A stretch of DNA of 16,096 nt, from the NCBI GenBank assembly GCA_023430975.1, contig JAEYYB010000084.1, forward strand, positions 1-16,096, read 5' to 3'. Positions 7,202 to 15,204 of the stretch are shown here, piece by piece. The notes under the pieces were generated by a model. It searched no databases. It had not been told where the DNA came from and worked only from the letters and a program-made list of their open reading frames with translations. The position numbers and the translations under genes were made by a program. This DNA is from Bacillota bacterium. GTDB lineage: Bacteria; Bacillota; Clostridia; Acetivibrionales; DSM-2933. The number at the start of each line of letters is the position of its first letter. The first letter of the stretch is position 1.

Positions 7202-7239
7202 TGATGATCCACCTTTCTTGGATAAAATCACTTGCTATT

Positions 7240-7289
7240 TTGCAACCTTAATTATTAAATAATGTTGCAAGCTTTTGTCTTTTATTATA
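7240..7289 (-). promoter_or_regulatory. Possible -10 box and inverted repeat in the ElyC-like gene leader
   Basis: On the minus strand TATAAT (7289-7284) lies about 80 nt before the TTG start, without a good -35. Just downstream, TTGCAAC (7240-7246) and GTTGCAA (7264-7270) form a 7-bp inverted repeat around an AT-rich 17-nt spacer that itself contains ATTATT/AATAAT. It could be an operator over the initially transcribed region or a leader hairpin. Confidence 0.3.
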
Positions 7290-7390
7290 CTACTGAACAT
7301 AATATAAATCATTGTTTAACATATTTACTTTTAATGTAATATATTGGATTTTTAAACTGCTATACTTAGTAAAAGAAATGAAGGACTTTT

Positions 7391-7441
7391 ATGAAAAGAG
7401 CAACCTTGTCTATCCCTAGACAGTCTTTTTACACCAAATAA
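7391..7441 (+). other. Tiny ORF with ribosome site and internal hairpin
   Basis: ATG at 7391 follows GAAGGAC at a proper distance, and an extended -10-like TGCTATACT lies about 30 nt upstream. The frame encodes 16 residues (MKRATLSIPRQSFYTK). Inside it, TGTCTA (7407-7412) and TAGACA (7417-7422) form a hairpin with a 4-nt loop, followed by UC and a run of five U. It could be a leader-peptide attenuator without its downstream gene, the remnant of a longer gene, or chance. Confidence 0.2.
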
Positions 7442-7608
7442 TTAAGTCGTATACTCTTAAAAATTCAGAGTGGTTAAATTTATTATATTCTCTAATATTT
7501 CCTACTTAAAGAACGCTATCTACATATAAATTTGGTTACCTCAATCATCTTTTTTTAAACTTTCTTGGATTGTAGCACTTATTTATCTTGTGATCCATTT
7601 TTCCATGC

Positions 7609-7634
7609 AAAAAAGCCACTCTCTAAGGTGGCTT
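7609..7634 (-). terminator. Terminator of the ybaB-recR unit
   Basis: GAAGCCAC-side and GTGGCTT-side arms (7628-7634 and 7613-7619) form a 7-bp stem with an 8-nt loop; the minus-strand transcript continues as six U (7614-7609). It lies about 105 nt beyond the recR stop. Confidence 0.7.
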
Positions 7635-7740
7635 CTTACGCAACCTTGAAGTGGCTCATGATTAAACTTTATTTTCTTTTGATATAATTTTATTTACTTC
7701 TGATACGACTTTATTTGGGGACTACAACTTCATGTGCAGA

Positions 7741-8340
7741 CTACAGCTCCCTGCGTCCCTCTAAAGCTTTTGCCAATGTTACTTCATCAGCATATTCCAA
7801 ATCACCGCCAACCGGTAAACCATGTGCTATTCTGCTAGTCTTTATTCCAAGAGGCTTTAAGAGCTTGGAAATATACATGGCAGTCGCTTCCCCTTCGATG
7901 TTGGGATTAGTCGCAAGTATTACCTCTTTGATACTGCCTTGTCCGATTCTTCCTAACAACTCCTTAATTTTAATGTCTTCTGGCCCCACTCCATCCATAG
8001 GTGAAATAGCACCATGCAAAACATGGTATAGCCCCTCAAACTCCCTTGTCTTCTCCATAGCAACGACATCACGGGGATTTTCAACTACACATATAGTTGT
8101 GATATCCCTGTTAGGTCCGCTACATATTCCGCAAGGATCAACGTCTGTCAGGTTGTGGCATATCGAACAATACTTGGTCTTTAACTTAGCATCAATAATA
8201 GCTCCGGATAAGCCTTGAGCCTTTTCCATAGGCATGTTCAGAACATGAAATGCCAGCCTTTGTGCTGTCTTATGACCAATACCGGGCAGCTTTTCAAATT
8301 CTTCTATTAGCCTGGCAACTGGAGCTGAATAATAGTTCAT
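7741..8340 (-). CDS. recR: Recombination protein RecR
   Basis: This 199-residue cytoplasmic protein is of normal RecR length. It shows the helix-hairpin-helix near LPGIGHKTAQRLAFHVL (18-34), a four-cysteine zinc finger (Cys58, Cys61, Cys70, Cys73 in YCSICHNLTDVDPCGIC), a TOPRIM domain (about 81-175, starting ICVVENPRD with the HGAISPMDGVGP segment at 109-120), and the C-terminal RIAHGLPVGGDLEYADEVTL (170-189). RecR works with RecF/RecO to load RecA on gapped DNA. The ATG follows AGGAGA. It begins 15 nt after ybaB, the common ybaB-recR pair. Confidence 0.97.
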   Translation of the reverse strand: MNYYSAPVARLIEEFEKLPGIGHKTAQRLAFHVLNMPMEKAQGLSGAIIDAKLKTKYCSICHNLTDVDPCGICSGPNRDITTICVVENPRDVVAMEKTREFEGLYHVLHGAISPMDGVGPEDIKIKELLGRIGQGSIKEVILATNPNIEGEATAMYISKLLKPLGIKTSRIAHGLPVGGDLEYADEVTLAKALEGRREL

Positions 8341-8355
8341 TGTTTTTCTCCTATT

Positions 8356-8697
8356 TTAGAACAATCCTGGGAATCCGTTAAGCCCGCCGGCAACCTTACT
8401 CATTTCAGCATTTACCATTTCATCAGCTTTTCTTATAGCCTCATTAACTGATGCCAAAATAAGGTCTTGAAGCATTTCTACATCCTCTGGATCTACAACC
8501 TCAGGCTTTATATCAATTTTGACCAATTCTTTTTTTCCGGAAACAACTACAGTTATAGCTCCACCGCCTGCTGTTACTTCAACTGTCTTCTGGTGGACTT
8601 CCTCCTGAACCTTTTCCATATCCTTTTGCATTTTTTGAGCTTGCTTCATTAAGTTATTCATGTTGCCCCCAAAACCGGGGAATCCGCCTTTAGCCAT
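8356..8697 (-). CDS. ybaB: YbaB/EbfC family nucleoid-associated protein
   Basis: The protein has 113 residues with the typical family layout: a glycine-rich start (MAKGGFPGFGGNMNNLMKQA), a long charged helix, a beta hairpin with VTAGGGAITVVVSGKKEL (41-58), and a C-terminal helix with DPEDVEMLQDLILASVNEA. YbaB/EbfC dimers bind DNA and are found associated with the nucleoid. A mirrored FPG motif occurs at both ends (FPGFGG and GFPGLF). The start codon is preceded by a strong AGGAGG. It is the first gene of ybaB-recR and here has its own promoter, since dnaX is about 4.8 kb away. Confidence 0.94.
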   Translation of the reverse strand: MAKGGFPGFGGNMNNLMKQAQKMQKDMEKVQEEVHQKTVEVTAGGGAITVVVSGKKELVKIDIKPEVVDPEDVEMLQDLILASVNEAIRKADEMVNAEMSKVAGGLNGFPGLF

Positions 8698-8732
8698 TAT
8701 TATTCCTCCTATATATTATCTTGAACATTTAT

Positions 8733-8762
8733 ATTATACAGTAATCATTAAAACATATACAA
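8733..8762 (-). promoter_or_regulatory. Promoter of ybaB-recR
   Basis: On the minus strand TTGTAT (8762-8757), an 18-nt spacer and TATAAT (8738-8733) precede the ybaB ATG by about 35 nt. The -10 is perfect and the -35 is only half matching. Confidence 0.5.
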
Positions 8763-8794
8763 CTTATGTTTTAAAATTTTATTAAAATAATTAT

Positions 8795-8836
8795 AAAAAA
8801 CAAGGCACCCCTTCTTTATAGAATGCCTTGTTTTTT
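8795..8836. terminator. Strong terminator after the GH9 gene, bidirectional sequence
   Basis: AAAAAACAAGGCA (8795-8807) and TGCCTTGTTTTTT (8824-8836) are a 13-bp perfect inverted repeat with a 16-nt loop. Read on the minus strand it ends the GH9 transcript 25 nt after its stop and gives a U-run; it also insulates the ybaB promoter. Confidence 0.85.
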
Positions 8837-8860
8837 ATTTGTATTTAATAATGCATCTTT

Positions 8861-11359
8861 TTATGCTGTTATTTTGCTTATGTTTATTGCCCCATAGTCA
8901 CTTGATACCTTGCCAAAGTTCTTTGCCACAACAATTACATCACTCATATTGATTGATCCATCCTTGTTCAAATCGCAATCGGCATTGTACTTTAAATCAG
9001 TTGATACTGCATTAAATACCTTTGAAATTTCCACCACATCTTTTATATTTACTGCATCATCAGATACACCATTGACAGGAATGTCACCAGGCCACATCAC
9101 TGCCGGTGATGAGCTGCTGATGGAATAAACATAACCGCATTGCAGATTATCTATTCTCCTTGTTAAAAATCCAGGTTTGCTGATAATTACGTTATATGAC
9201 GGACGTGATGATGAGGGTGAAATCTCAAAGTCTGGAATTGAGAAATACCCTTTATTATCAGTTACTGCCTTGTAAGTAGTGCCTTCAACAGAAACAGCAA
9301 ATCCCGCTTTTAAGCTGGAGTCATTTAATTCTGTAGTAACATAACCGGATATACCGCTGTAATTGTCAGGAAGTCCTGTTACAAAAGGCTTGGTAGGCGT
9401 TGGTGTAGGCATAGGTGTTGATGACGGAATATTTGTACTTGGCGTTGTTCCATCAGGTTCAACACCATAAATCAGCTTACCTGCACTATAAACAGGTATG
9501 TTGGGATTATCTTCTCTTTTAGCATCAAAACCCTTGTATGAATAGTCATTGGTTCCATCCCAATTAACCCCTGAAGGTCCAGCCAAAACTACCTGTGCTT
9601 CTTTCCTGAATGATGTTGCCCCTCCTGGAACAATATTCACGCCATTAAAATCAATAAGAGCATAGTATATATGTTTATCTTCGTCATACGGGAATACTCC
9701 TCCGGACTTTCCTCCCTCAGAGTAATTTATTGTTACAGTAACATCTTTGTATGTCTTTCCTGCCGCATAAACCTCGGACAGATCCATAAAATATTTGAAT
9801 GAAAGGTTATCATAAGCACGTGCCGGCCATGCTGTTTTATTGAAAAGCATTACCTTAAAATCTGTCTTGCCCTGAGAGTCAGCAGCAGATCCGCTCACAT
9901 ATACCTCAAGACCAGGCTTTTCAATCGCATTAAATCCGCTTATTGGTTCACCCCCATATTTATTATACATCCTTGCTAAAATCCCGGTAAAACCTGCATT
10001 GTAGTCACACGCGACCTCATTGTTTATATAATTGTTGGTTTCATCTTCATAATCGTCAGAAGCACCTGGGCCACCGGCAAGTGCTCCATAAAGCGTATGT
10101 CTATGCTTGTCAGGTATATTAAAGTTATCACCCCATGATCCGTGAGCTGCCCTGTGATGAGGATGCTGAGGCGGGTTAGTGCCATATCCAACTACATAGC
10201 TTCTGCCGCTGCTTCCCAATGCATAGTCCACCTGCTTTTTGGCAAATTCCTTGTAAGTATTCACCTTTGATGTAGGACATTCAGCAGCATCTGCATAAAG
10301 ATCTGCTATGAAAGCACAAGTTGTGGCATATCTCAAAGATCCCCATGCGTCAATAAACGCCATACCCTTTGGTGAGTATTTGACACGCTCGCCGCCTACA
10401 CCTGTTGTAAGCCAATCCAAATGGTTTTCCATTACTGACTTGTATATATCTTTTTTTGTAATCCTTGCAAGTAAAAGGGACGCACCTATATGTACATCAT
10501 CCCAGCAATGAGCCCACTTATATTTAATAGTGGTTGTTCCCATTTCGGTACCCCATTTTGATACATATGACTCAGCCTTTTCAATATATGATTGATCCCC
10601 ACCTGCGAGATAAATCCATGCTCCTGCCCAAGAAAATTCATCCCAGAAGGAACTGTGTGATTTATAGAAATTATCTGCTACCGGCGAATATGCAGCGTCA
10701 CTCTTTGTTGATTCTGCAAATGCCAAAAGTTCTTCCGCATGCTTTAAACAATTCGCTGCATACGAAGGATCCACATCCTTGTAGACAATTGAAGTAGCCG
10801 CTAAAGCTGCTGCTGTTTCTGCCGATACTGTTGATGCACCATTAGAGGAGGTTGCTTTGTATGCAGGTCTTTTCAATGTCATTACTTCAGGAGCCCCCCA
10901 CCAGTTATGGTCGGAAATACCGTCACCTACCTGGAAGTAGTATACATTAGGAGATGGATGACATTTAATAAAATAATCTGCAGCCCACTTAATGTTGTCC
11001 ATAGCATATTTATATTGACCGCTTTTAACATAAGCATCCTTGTCTTCATAAACGCTCCATGCCAGCATAGCAAGTGTATAGGCCATAGGTAGGTTGAATT
11101 TGACATGATCTCCGGCGTCAAACCATCCTCCTGTAAGATCCAGACCTGCTTCAGCACCATCTGTCAATGTGGAATCCCCACGCCAGTTATCTCTTTTATC
11201 ATCCGGAAGTTTACCGGATCTCTGAAACTCATAAAAAATTAATGATTTTTGCAATGCTTCTCCATAATTAATATTCGAAGCCGCACCATAAGCTCCTTGC
11301 GGTACTATAAACCCGACAAATACAGAAATCATTAAAAGCAAAGATATTGTTCTCTTCAT
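8861..11359 (-). CDS. Secreted GH9 endoglucanase, GH9-CBM3c-X-dockerin (type II-like)
   Basis: This 832-residue precursor would cut cellulose processively outside the cell. Modules: signal peptide (1-25, MKRTISLLLM...); GH9 domain (about 30-470) with GWFDAGDHVKFN (Asp81 and Asp84, the base and water-binding pair), PPQHPHHRAAHGSW (396-409) and acid Glu448 in NNEVACDYNAGF; CBM3c (about 481-637), the usual GH9 theme-B partner; a Thr/Pro linker (638-662); an X-like module (about 669-750, SGYVTTELN...KAVTDNKGYF...ISKPGFLTRRI); a dockerin (about 757-820). The last two resemble the X-dockerin II of C. thermocellum CipA, unusual on an enzyme of that species. The first dockerin calcium loop is four residues longer than normal. 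The ATG at 11359 follows AAAGGGG; the TTG eight codons upstream has no ribosome site. It is divergent from the GH10 gene. Confidence 0.93.
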   Translation of the reverse strand: MKRTISLLLMISVFVGFIVPQGAYGAASNINYGEALQKSLIFYEFQRSGKLPDDKRDNWRGDSTLTDGAEAGLDLTGGWFDAGDHVKFNLPMAYTLAMLAWSVYEDKDAYVKSGQYKYAMDNIKWAADYFIKCHPSPNVYYFQVGDGISDHNWWGAPEVMTLKRPAYKATSSNGASTVSAETAAALAATSIVYKDVDPSYAANCLKHAEELLAFAESTKSDAAYSPVADNFYKSHSSFWDEFSWAGAWIYLAGGDQSYIEKAESYVSKWGTEMGTTTIKYKWAHCWDDVHIGASLLLARITKKDIYKSVMENHLDWLTTGVGGERVKYSPKGMAFIDAWGSLRYATTCAFIADLYADAAECPTSKVNTYKEFAKKQVDYALGSSGRSYVVGYGTNPPQHPHHRAAHGSWGDNFNIPDKHRHTLYGALAGGPGASDDYEDETNNYINNEVACDYNAGFTGILARMYNKYGGEPISGFNAIEKPGLEVYVSGSAADSQGKTDFKVMLFNKTAWPARAYDNLSFKYFMDLSEVYAAGKTYKDVTVTINYSEGGKSGGVFPYDEDKHIYYALIDFNGVNIVPGGATSFRKEAQVVLAGPSGVNWDGTNDYSYKGFDAKREDNPNIPVYSAGKLIYGVEPDGTTPSTNIPSSTPMPTPTPTKPFVTGLPDNYSGISGYVTTELNDSSLKAGFAVSVEGTTYKAVTDNKGYFSIPDFEISPSSSRPSYNVIISKPGFLTRRIDNLQCGYVYSISSSSPAVMWPGDIPVNGVSDDAVNIKDVVEISKVFNAVSTDLKYNADCDLNKDGSINMSDVIVVAKNFGKVSSDYGAINISKITA

Positions 11360-11667
11360 TAAACCAAAACCCCTTTCTACCAAAATATCAATTAAAATTA
11401 TAAAACCTTAAAATAAAAAGCTAATGATTACCCCCTTTTTCAAAAATAAATATACCTGCCGCTACTTCCTTTATGCTTGTCTTTATCTATATTATATGTG
11501 ATTTTTATAAATATTTCTATCAAAACCTAGTGAAGAACCAACAATTTGTGTATAATGTAGATATATAGATATATAAATATATCATGCAACATATTCTAAA
11601 TAATCTTTTTAATTAATTTTCAATTGAAGCTTTGTAGAACTTTTTATTTTTTAAGGAGGGTAAAAGT
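11360..11667. promoter_or_regulatory. Divergent promoter region between cellulase and xylanase genes
   Basis: This 308-bp AT-rich stretch has no gene. A perfect TATAAT faces the GH9 gene at 11496-11491 (minus), and another faces the GH10 gene at 11551-11556 (plus); neither has a good -35, which may mean activated or alternative-sigma promoters. Downstream of the plus one lies GATATAT (11560-11566, repeated at 11568-11574) and its inverted copy ATATATC (11577-11583). I found no obvious SigI-type CGAA -10. Both leaders would be long, about 110-120 nt. Confidence 0.35.
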
Positions 11668-13323
11668 ATGAATGTAAAAAAAGCTATTAAAAGCTGTACT
11701 GCTATCGTGCTATCTGTTTCACTGATGGCAGGACTGCAATTTCCCGCGTCCCAGGAAGCCAATGCTGAACTTGTAAGCGGTGAAAAATTTCTTGGAAATG
11801 TAATTGCCGGCAAAATTCCGGCAGGTTTTTCCACCTATTGGAATCAAGTAACACCTGAGAATGCAAGTAAATGGGGGCCTGTTGAAGAAACAAGGGACAA
11901 AATGAATTGGGCTAATGTTGATTTGATTTATGACTATTGCAAAACCAACAATTATCCATTCAAATTCCATACCCTTGTATGGGGAAGCCAGGAACCTACC
12001 TGGATTAAAAGCTTACCTGCAGCTGAGCAGAAAGAAGAAGTATTGGAGTGGATGGATGCCGCTGCAGAGAAGTATGGAGATTCAGAGTTTATTGATGTTG
12101 TAAACGAACCTTTGCACCAACCACCATCATTTAAAGATGCAATTGGAGGAAATGGTTCATCAGGTTGGGACTGGGTTATCTGGTCATTCCAGGAAGCAAG
12201 AAAGAGATTTAAAGGAAAGCTTCTCATAAATGAATATGGAATTATAAGTGATCCAGGTGCAACTAACAGCTATTTAAATATTATTAAATTACTTAAAGAG
12301 AAAAACCTAGTTGACGGTATCGGTATACAGTGCCACCAGTTCAATATGGACGATGTTTCCACAAGCACAATGAAGAGTGTTTTAAATACATTGGCAGCTA
12401 CAGGTCTTCCAATATACGTATCAGAGCTTGACATGACCGGCAACGATGCAACTCAGTTAGCAAGATACAAGGAAAAATTCCCTGTATTGTGGGAACATAC
12501 AGCAGTAAAAGGAATCACCCTCTGGGGATATATTGAAGGAACAACCTGGAAAGAGCAAACACATTTATTAACAACCAGAAACGAGGAACGTCCTGCACTT
12601 ACATGGCTAAGAGAGTATTTGAAGTCAACAGTTACTCCTCTGCCCACATTTACACCGACGCCGACTCCAACGCCTGACTTAACCCAGAGAGATGCAATGT
12701 CCATCATACAAGCAGAAGATTACTCAACAGTAAGTGCTGCGACCATTGAAAAATCAGTAAATGAAGATGGTACAGTAAATATAGGATACATATCAAACGG
12801 AAACTATGTGACATACAGCAATGTTGATTTCGGCACTGCAGGATCAACTTTATTCAGGGCAAGAGTTGCATCCGGTTCACAATCCACCACAAATATTGAG
12901 GTAAGACTTAATAGTGAAACCGGTACACTTTTAGGTACTTTATACGTAAACTCAACTGGCGGTTGGAATGAATATAAAGAAAGCTCAACCGGCATCAACA
13001 AGGTTACAGGTGTCAATAAAATATGCCTGAAGTTCACAGGCCCGGTAAATGTTGATTGGTTTACTTTCTCAGCAACAGCAACACCACCTCCTGTAACTTC
13101 AGTAACACCAACAGCAGCACCTACGCCTACACCAGCAGAAAAAACTGCAGATCTAAATGGAGATGGAATCGTTAACATGGCTGATGTTATACTTATAGCC
13201 ACTACTTTCAATTCCGTAAGCGGCGACAGCAAATTCAAAGCTGCATACGATCTGACTGATGATGGTGTTATAAACATGGCAGATGTATTAATAATTGGTA
13301 AGATGTTTAATAAATCAATCTAA
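11668..13323 (+). CDS. Secreted GH10 xylanase, GH10-CBM6-dockerin (type II-like)
   Basis: This 551-residue precursor should cleave the beta-1,4 backbone of xylan outside the cell. Modules: signal peptide with likely cleavage after Ala-Asn-Ala (31-33); a compact GH10 barrel (about 35-318) with TPENASKWG (62-70), acid/base Glu147 in VVNEPLH, INEYG (187-191), nucleophile Glu253 in YVSELDMTG and LWGYIEG (285-291); a Thr/Pro linker (321-337); a CBM6 (about 346-468, IQAEDYS...GYISNGNYVTY...NVDWFTFSA); a second Thr/Pro linker; a dockerin (495-548) with two calcium repeats, DLNGDGIVNMAD and DLTDDGVINMAD. In the second repeat Thr530 replaces the usual Asn at loop position 3. Repeat residues (NMAD) are type II-like, not the Ser-Thr type I pattern. 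AAGGAGGG precedes the ATG. It is the only large plus-strand gene in the window. Confidence 0.95.
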   Translation: MNVKKAIKSCTAIVLSVSLMAGLQFPASQEANAELVSGEKFLGNVIAGKIPAGFSTYWNQVTPENASKWGPVEETRDKMNWANVDLIYDYCKTNNYPFKFHTLVWGSQEPTWIKSLPAAEQKEEVLEWMDAAAEKYGDSEFIDVVNEPLHQPPSFKDAIGGNGSSGWDWVIWSFQEARKRFKGKLLINEYGIISDPGATNSYLNIIKLLKEKNLVDGIGIQCHQFNMDDVSTSTMKSVLNTLAATGLPIYVSELDMTGNDATQLARYKEKFPVLWEHTAVKGITLWGYIEGTTWKEQTHLLTTRNEERPALTWLREYLKSTVTPLPTFTPTPTPTPDLTQRDAMSIIQAEDYSTVSAATIEKSVNEDGTVNIGYISNGNYVTYSNVDFGTAGSTLFRARVASGSQSTTNIEVRLNSETGTLLGTLYVNSTGGWNEYKESSTGINKVTGVNKICLKFTGPVNVDWFTFSATATPPPVTSVTPTAAPTPTPAEKTADLNGDGIVNMADVILIATTFNSVSGDSKFKAAYDLTDDGVINMADVLIIGKMFNKSI

Positions 13324-13371
13324 CAGTTAACAACTAACGTCATTATTTGAGTTTAATTATCGATAATATAA

Positions 13372-13418
13372 AAAATCCTCTCAAAAAGTATTTTCACAAA
13401 ACTTTTTGAGAGGATTTT
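13372..13418. terminator. 18-bp bidirectional terminator between GH10 gene and dnaX
   Basis: AAAATCCTCTCAAAAAGT (13372-13389) and ACTTTTTGAGAGGATTTT (13401-13418) are perfectly inverted with an 11-nt loop. It has T-rich 3' sides in both directions and lies between two convergent genes, so it can end both the xylanase and the dnaX transcripts. Confidence 0.9.
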
Positions 13419-13475
13419 CATTTATAGGTAATTTCTAAAAAATAACTGATCAACTGGCGATTTCCCTTAACTACA

Positions 13476-15134
13476 TTACTCATCAATAATATCTATCGGC
13501 ATGTCAAACCTGTCCGCTAGTTCCCGGGTTTTTTTTACAAGTTCATCCTCTTCCTTACTAACCTTCGCCAAATTCTCACCAACACTATCCTCATCCATGC
13601 ATTTAACCCTTACATCTCTTCCAAGCTTTTCTCTTAATGCATTTTCTATAAGTTCAATGTTTTCCATCTTTGATAATATAGTTTTGGCAAGTCCTTTTCC
13701 TTCACCCAATATAACTCCAATGGTTTTGCTTCCCAGCTCCACCGCTTTTGTATCCAATAGGTTTGCATAAAGCACCATTCTTCCCATATTTCTAAAATCA
13801 TTAATTACCTGATCCCAACACTCTATTGACTTTAATGTATTTATATCCACTTTAGTAATATCAACATTTTCCACTTGTGAAGATGCCGGTTTTTTAGCTT
13901 CCTTTTTGTCCACCAAATTATCTTTACCATGGCCGTCTGGAATTCCCATATTACCTGGTAAAGCAGCAATTCTTGCAAACTCACCATTTTGAAGCTTGTT
14001 TTCCAATACAGAAAGCCTCTCTATTATATTATCCTGAAGCTTGTTAAAATTACTGTCACATATTTTAATCAAAGACAGTTCAAAAAGAATACGCGGATGC
14101 TTGGACCACTTTATTCCTGCCTCTAAGGAAGAAAACTCCCTAATGGTTAGCATTATTTCTTCCTTTTGAAAATACTCGCTCTGCTTTTTCATGTTATCAA
14201 GTACATCAGTCATAACATCTATGACCTCTTCAGGCTTGTCCGTGAGCTTACAAACAAGAAGATTCCTGTAATAAAAAATCAAATCGGATAAAAACTTGGA
14301 AATATCTTTCCCAGCCATTATAAGCTCATCTATAAGACCTAATATTCTGTTTATGTTCCTGTCTCTTATGGCTTCTACAAACCCATATATAAAAGTGTCG
14401 TTTACAATTCCCACAACTTTTAATGTATGCTCATATGATATATTTTTGTCTCCTTGGGAAATGCACTGATCCAATATGCTAATAGCATCTCTTAATGCAC
14501 CATCCGACAGCTTTGCTATAACCCTTGAAGCTTCAGGCTCAAGAACAACTCCGCTGGACCCTGCAATAGTTTCCAGCCTTTTTACTATACTGTCAACAGG
14601 AATTCTTCTGAAATCATATCTCTGACACCTGGACAAAATTGTAGCCGGTAATTTGTGTGGCTCTGTTGTCGCAAGAATAAAAACCACATGGGATGGCGGT
14701 TCCTCCAGTGTCTTTAATAAGGCATTGAATGCCCCAGTGGAAAGCATATGAACCTCGTCGATTATATACACCTTAAACTTTGCCTGGGATGGAGAATATA
14801 TGACTTCATCCCTTATTTCCCTTACATTATCAACACTATTGTTTGATGCAGCATCTATCTCTATAACATCCATTATGCTGCCTGATAAAATACCCTTGCA
14901 TATATCACACTGGTTACAGGGATCACCATCTTTTGGGTTCAAGCAGTTTATGGCCCTTGAAAAAATCTTTGCCATTGTGGTTTTTCCCGTACCTCTTGTA
15001 CCGCAAAAGAGATATGCATGTGCAATATGATCTGTCACAACACTGTTTTTAAGTGTCTTTACCACATGCTCCTGCTCAACAACATCTTCAAAAACCAGAG
15101 GTCTCCATTTCCTGTATAAGGCTAAGTATGACAT
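13476..15134 (-). CDS. dnaX: DNA polymerase III subunits gamma/tau
   Basis: DnaX is the ATPase of the clamp loader at the replication fork. With the ATG at 15134 (ribosome site GGGAGA) it has 552 residues and the family start MSYLALYRKWRP. It shows Walker A GTRGTGKT (45-52), the zinc-binding Cys64, Cys73, Cys76 and Cys79, Walker B DEVH (126-129), sensor-1/arginine-finger region ATTEPHKLPATILSRCQRYDF (156-175), and domain III about 230-360. The C-terminal part (about 370-552) is the variable tau region, charged and poorly conserved. A TTG 12 codons earlier is rejected because the ribosome site would fall inside. No slippery A-run for a short gamma form is obvious. It follows the SRP RNA as in Bacillus, but ybaB-recR are not next to it. 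Confidence 0.97.
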   Translation of the reverse strand: MSYLALYRKWRPLVFEDVVEQEHVVKTLKNSVVTDHIAHAYLFCGTRGTGKTTMAKIFSRAINCLNPKDGDPCNQCDICKGILSGSIMDVIEIDAASNNSVDNVREIRDEVIYSPSQAKFKVYIIDEVHMLSTGAFNALLKTLEEPPSHVVFILATTEPHKLPATILSRCQRYDFRRIPVDSIVKRLETIAGSSGVVLEPEASRVIAKLSDGALRDAISILDQCISQGDKNISYEHTLKVVGIVNDTFIYGFVEAIRDRNINRILGLIDELIMAGKDISKFLSDLIFYYRNLLVCKLTDKPEEVIDVMTDVLDNMKKQSEYFQKEEIMLTIREFSSLEAGIKWSKHPRILFELSLIKICDSNFNKLQDNIIERLSVLENKLQNGEFARIAALPGNMGIPDGHGKDNLVDKKEAKKPASSQVENVDITKVDINTLKSIECWDQVINDFRNMGRMVLYANLLDTKAVELGSKTIGVILGEGKGLAKTILSKMENIELIENALREKLGRDVRVKCMDEDSVGENLAKVSKEEDELVKKTRELADRFDMPIDIIDE

Positions 15135-15176
15135 ATTATCTATCTCCCAAAATCCTACATAAAATTTCAAGACATC

Positions 15177-15204
15177 AAAAAAAGAGCGTATCCCGACACC
15201 CTTT
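15177..15204 (-). terminator. Terminator after the SRP RNA
   Basis: On the minus strand AAAGGGUGU and ACGCUCUUU form a 9-bp stem (two G-U pairs) with a 6-nt loop (CGGGAU), followed by further U (seven in the run 15183-15177). It separates the SRP RNA from dnaX, which starts only about 40 nt further on, so dnaX expression probably relies on read-through. Confidence 0.55.

Larger units (their letters stand above)
7232..7740. other. 500-bp intergenic region
   Basis: No sizeable gene fits here on either strand. The region holds the leader of the ElyC-like gene on its left side, a 16-codon plus-strand reading frame at 7391-7441, three copies of GCAACCTT (7242, 7400, 7640), and the recR terminator at 7609-7634. 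The rest is featureless AT-rich DNA; a degraded gene or a small RNA cannot be excluded. Confidence 0.5.

Noticed and set aside
11613..12227. Several minus-strand open frames opposite the GH10 gene
   Set aside because: They are antisense to a gene with signal peptide, catalytic motifs and ribosome site, and have none of their own.
8861..13323. Transposon or phage as carrier of the hydrolase pair
   Set aside because: No transposase, integrase, terminal inverted repeats or target duplication is visible around the pair; only terminators flank it.
11668..13323. GH10 gene considered a truncated GH10
   Set aside because: The barrel is short but both catalytic Glu residues and all main motifs are present, and the compact form is known in the family.
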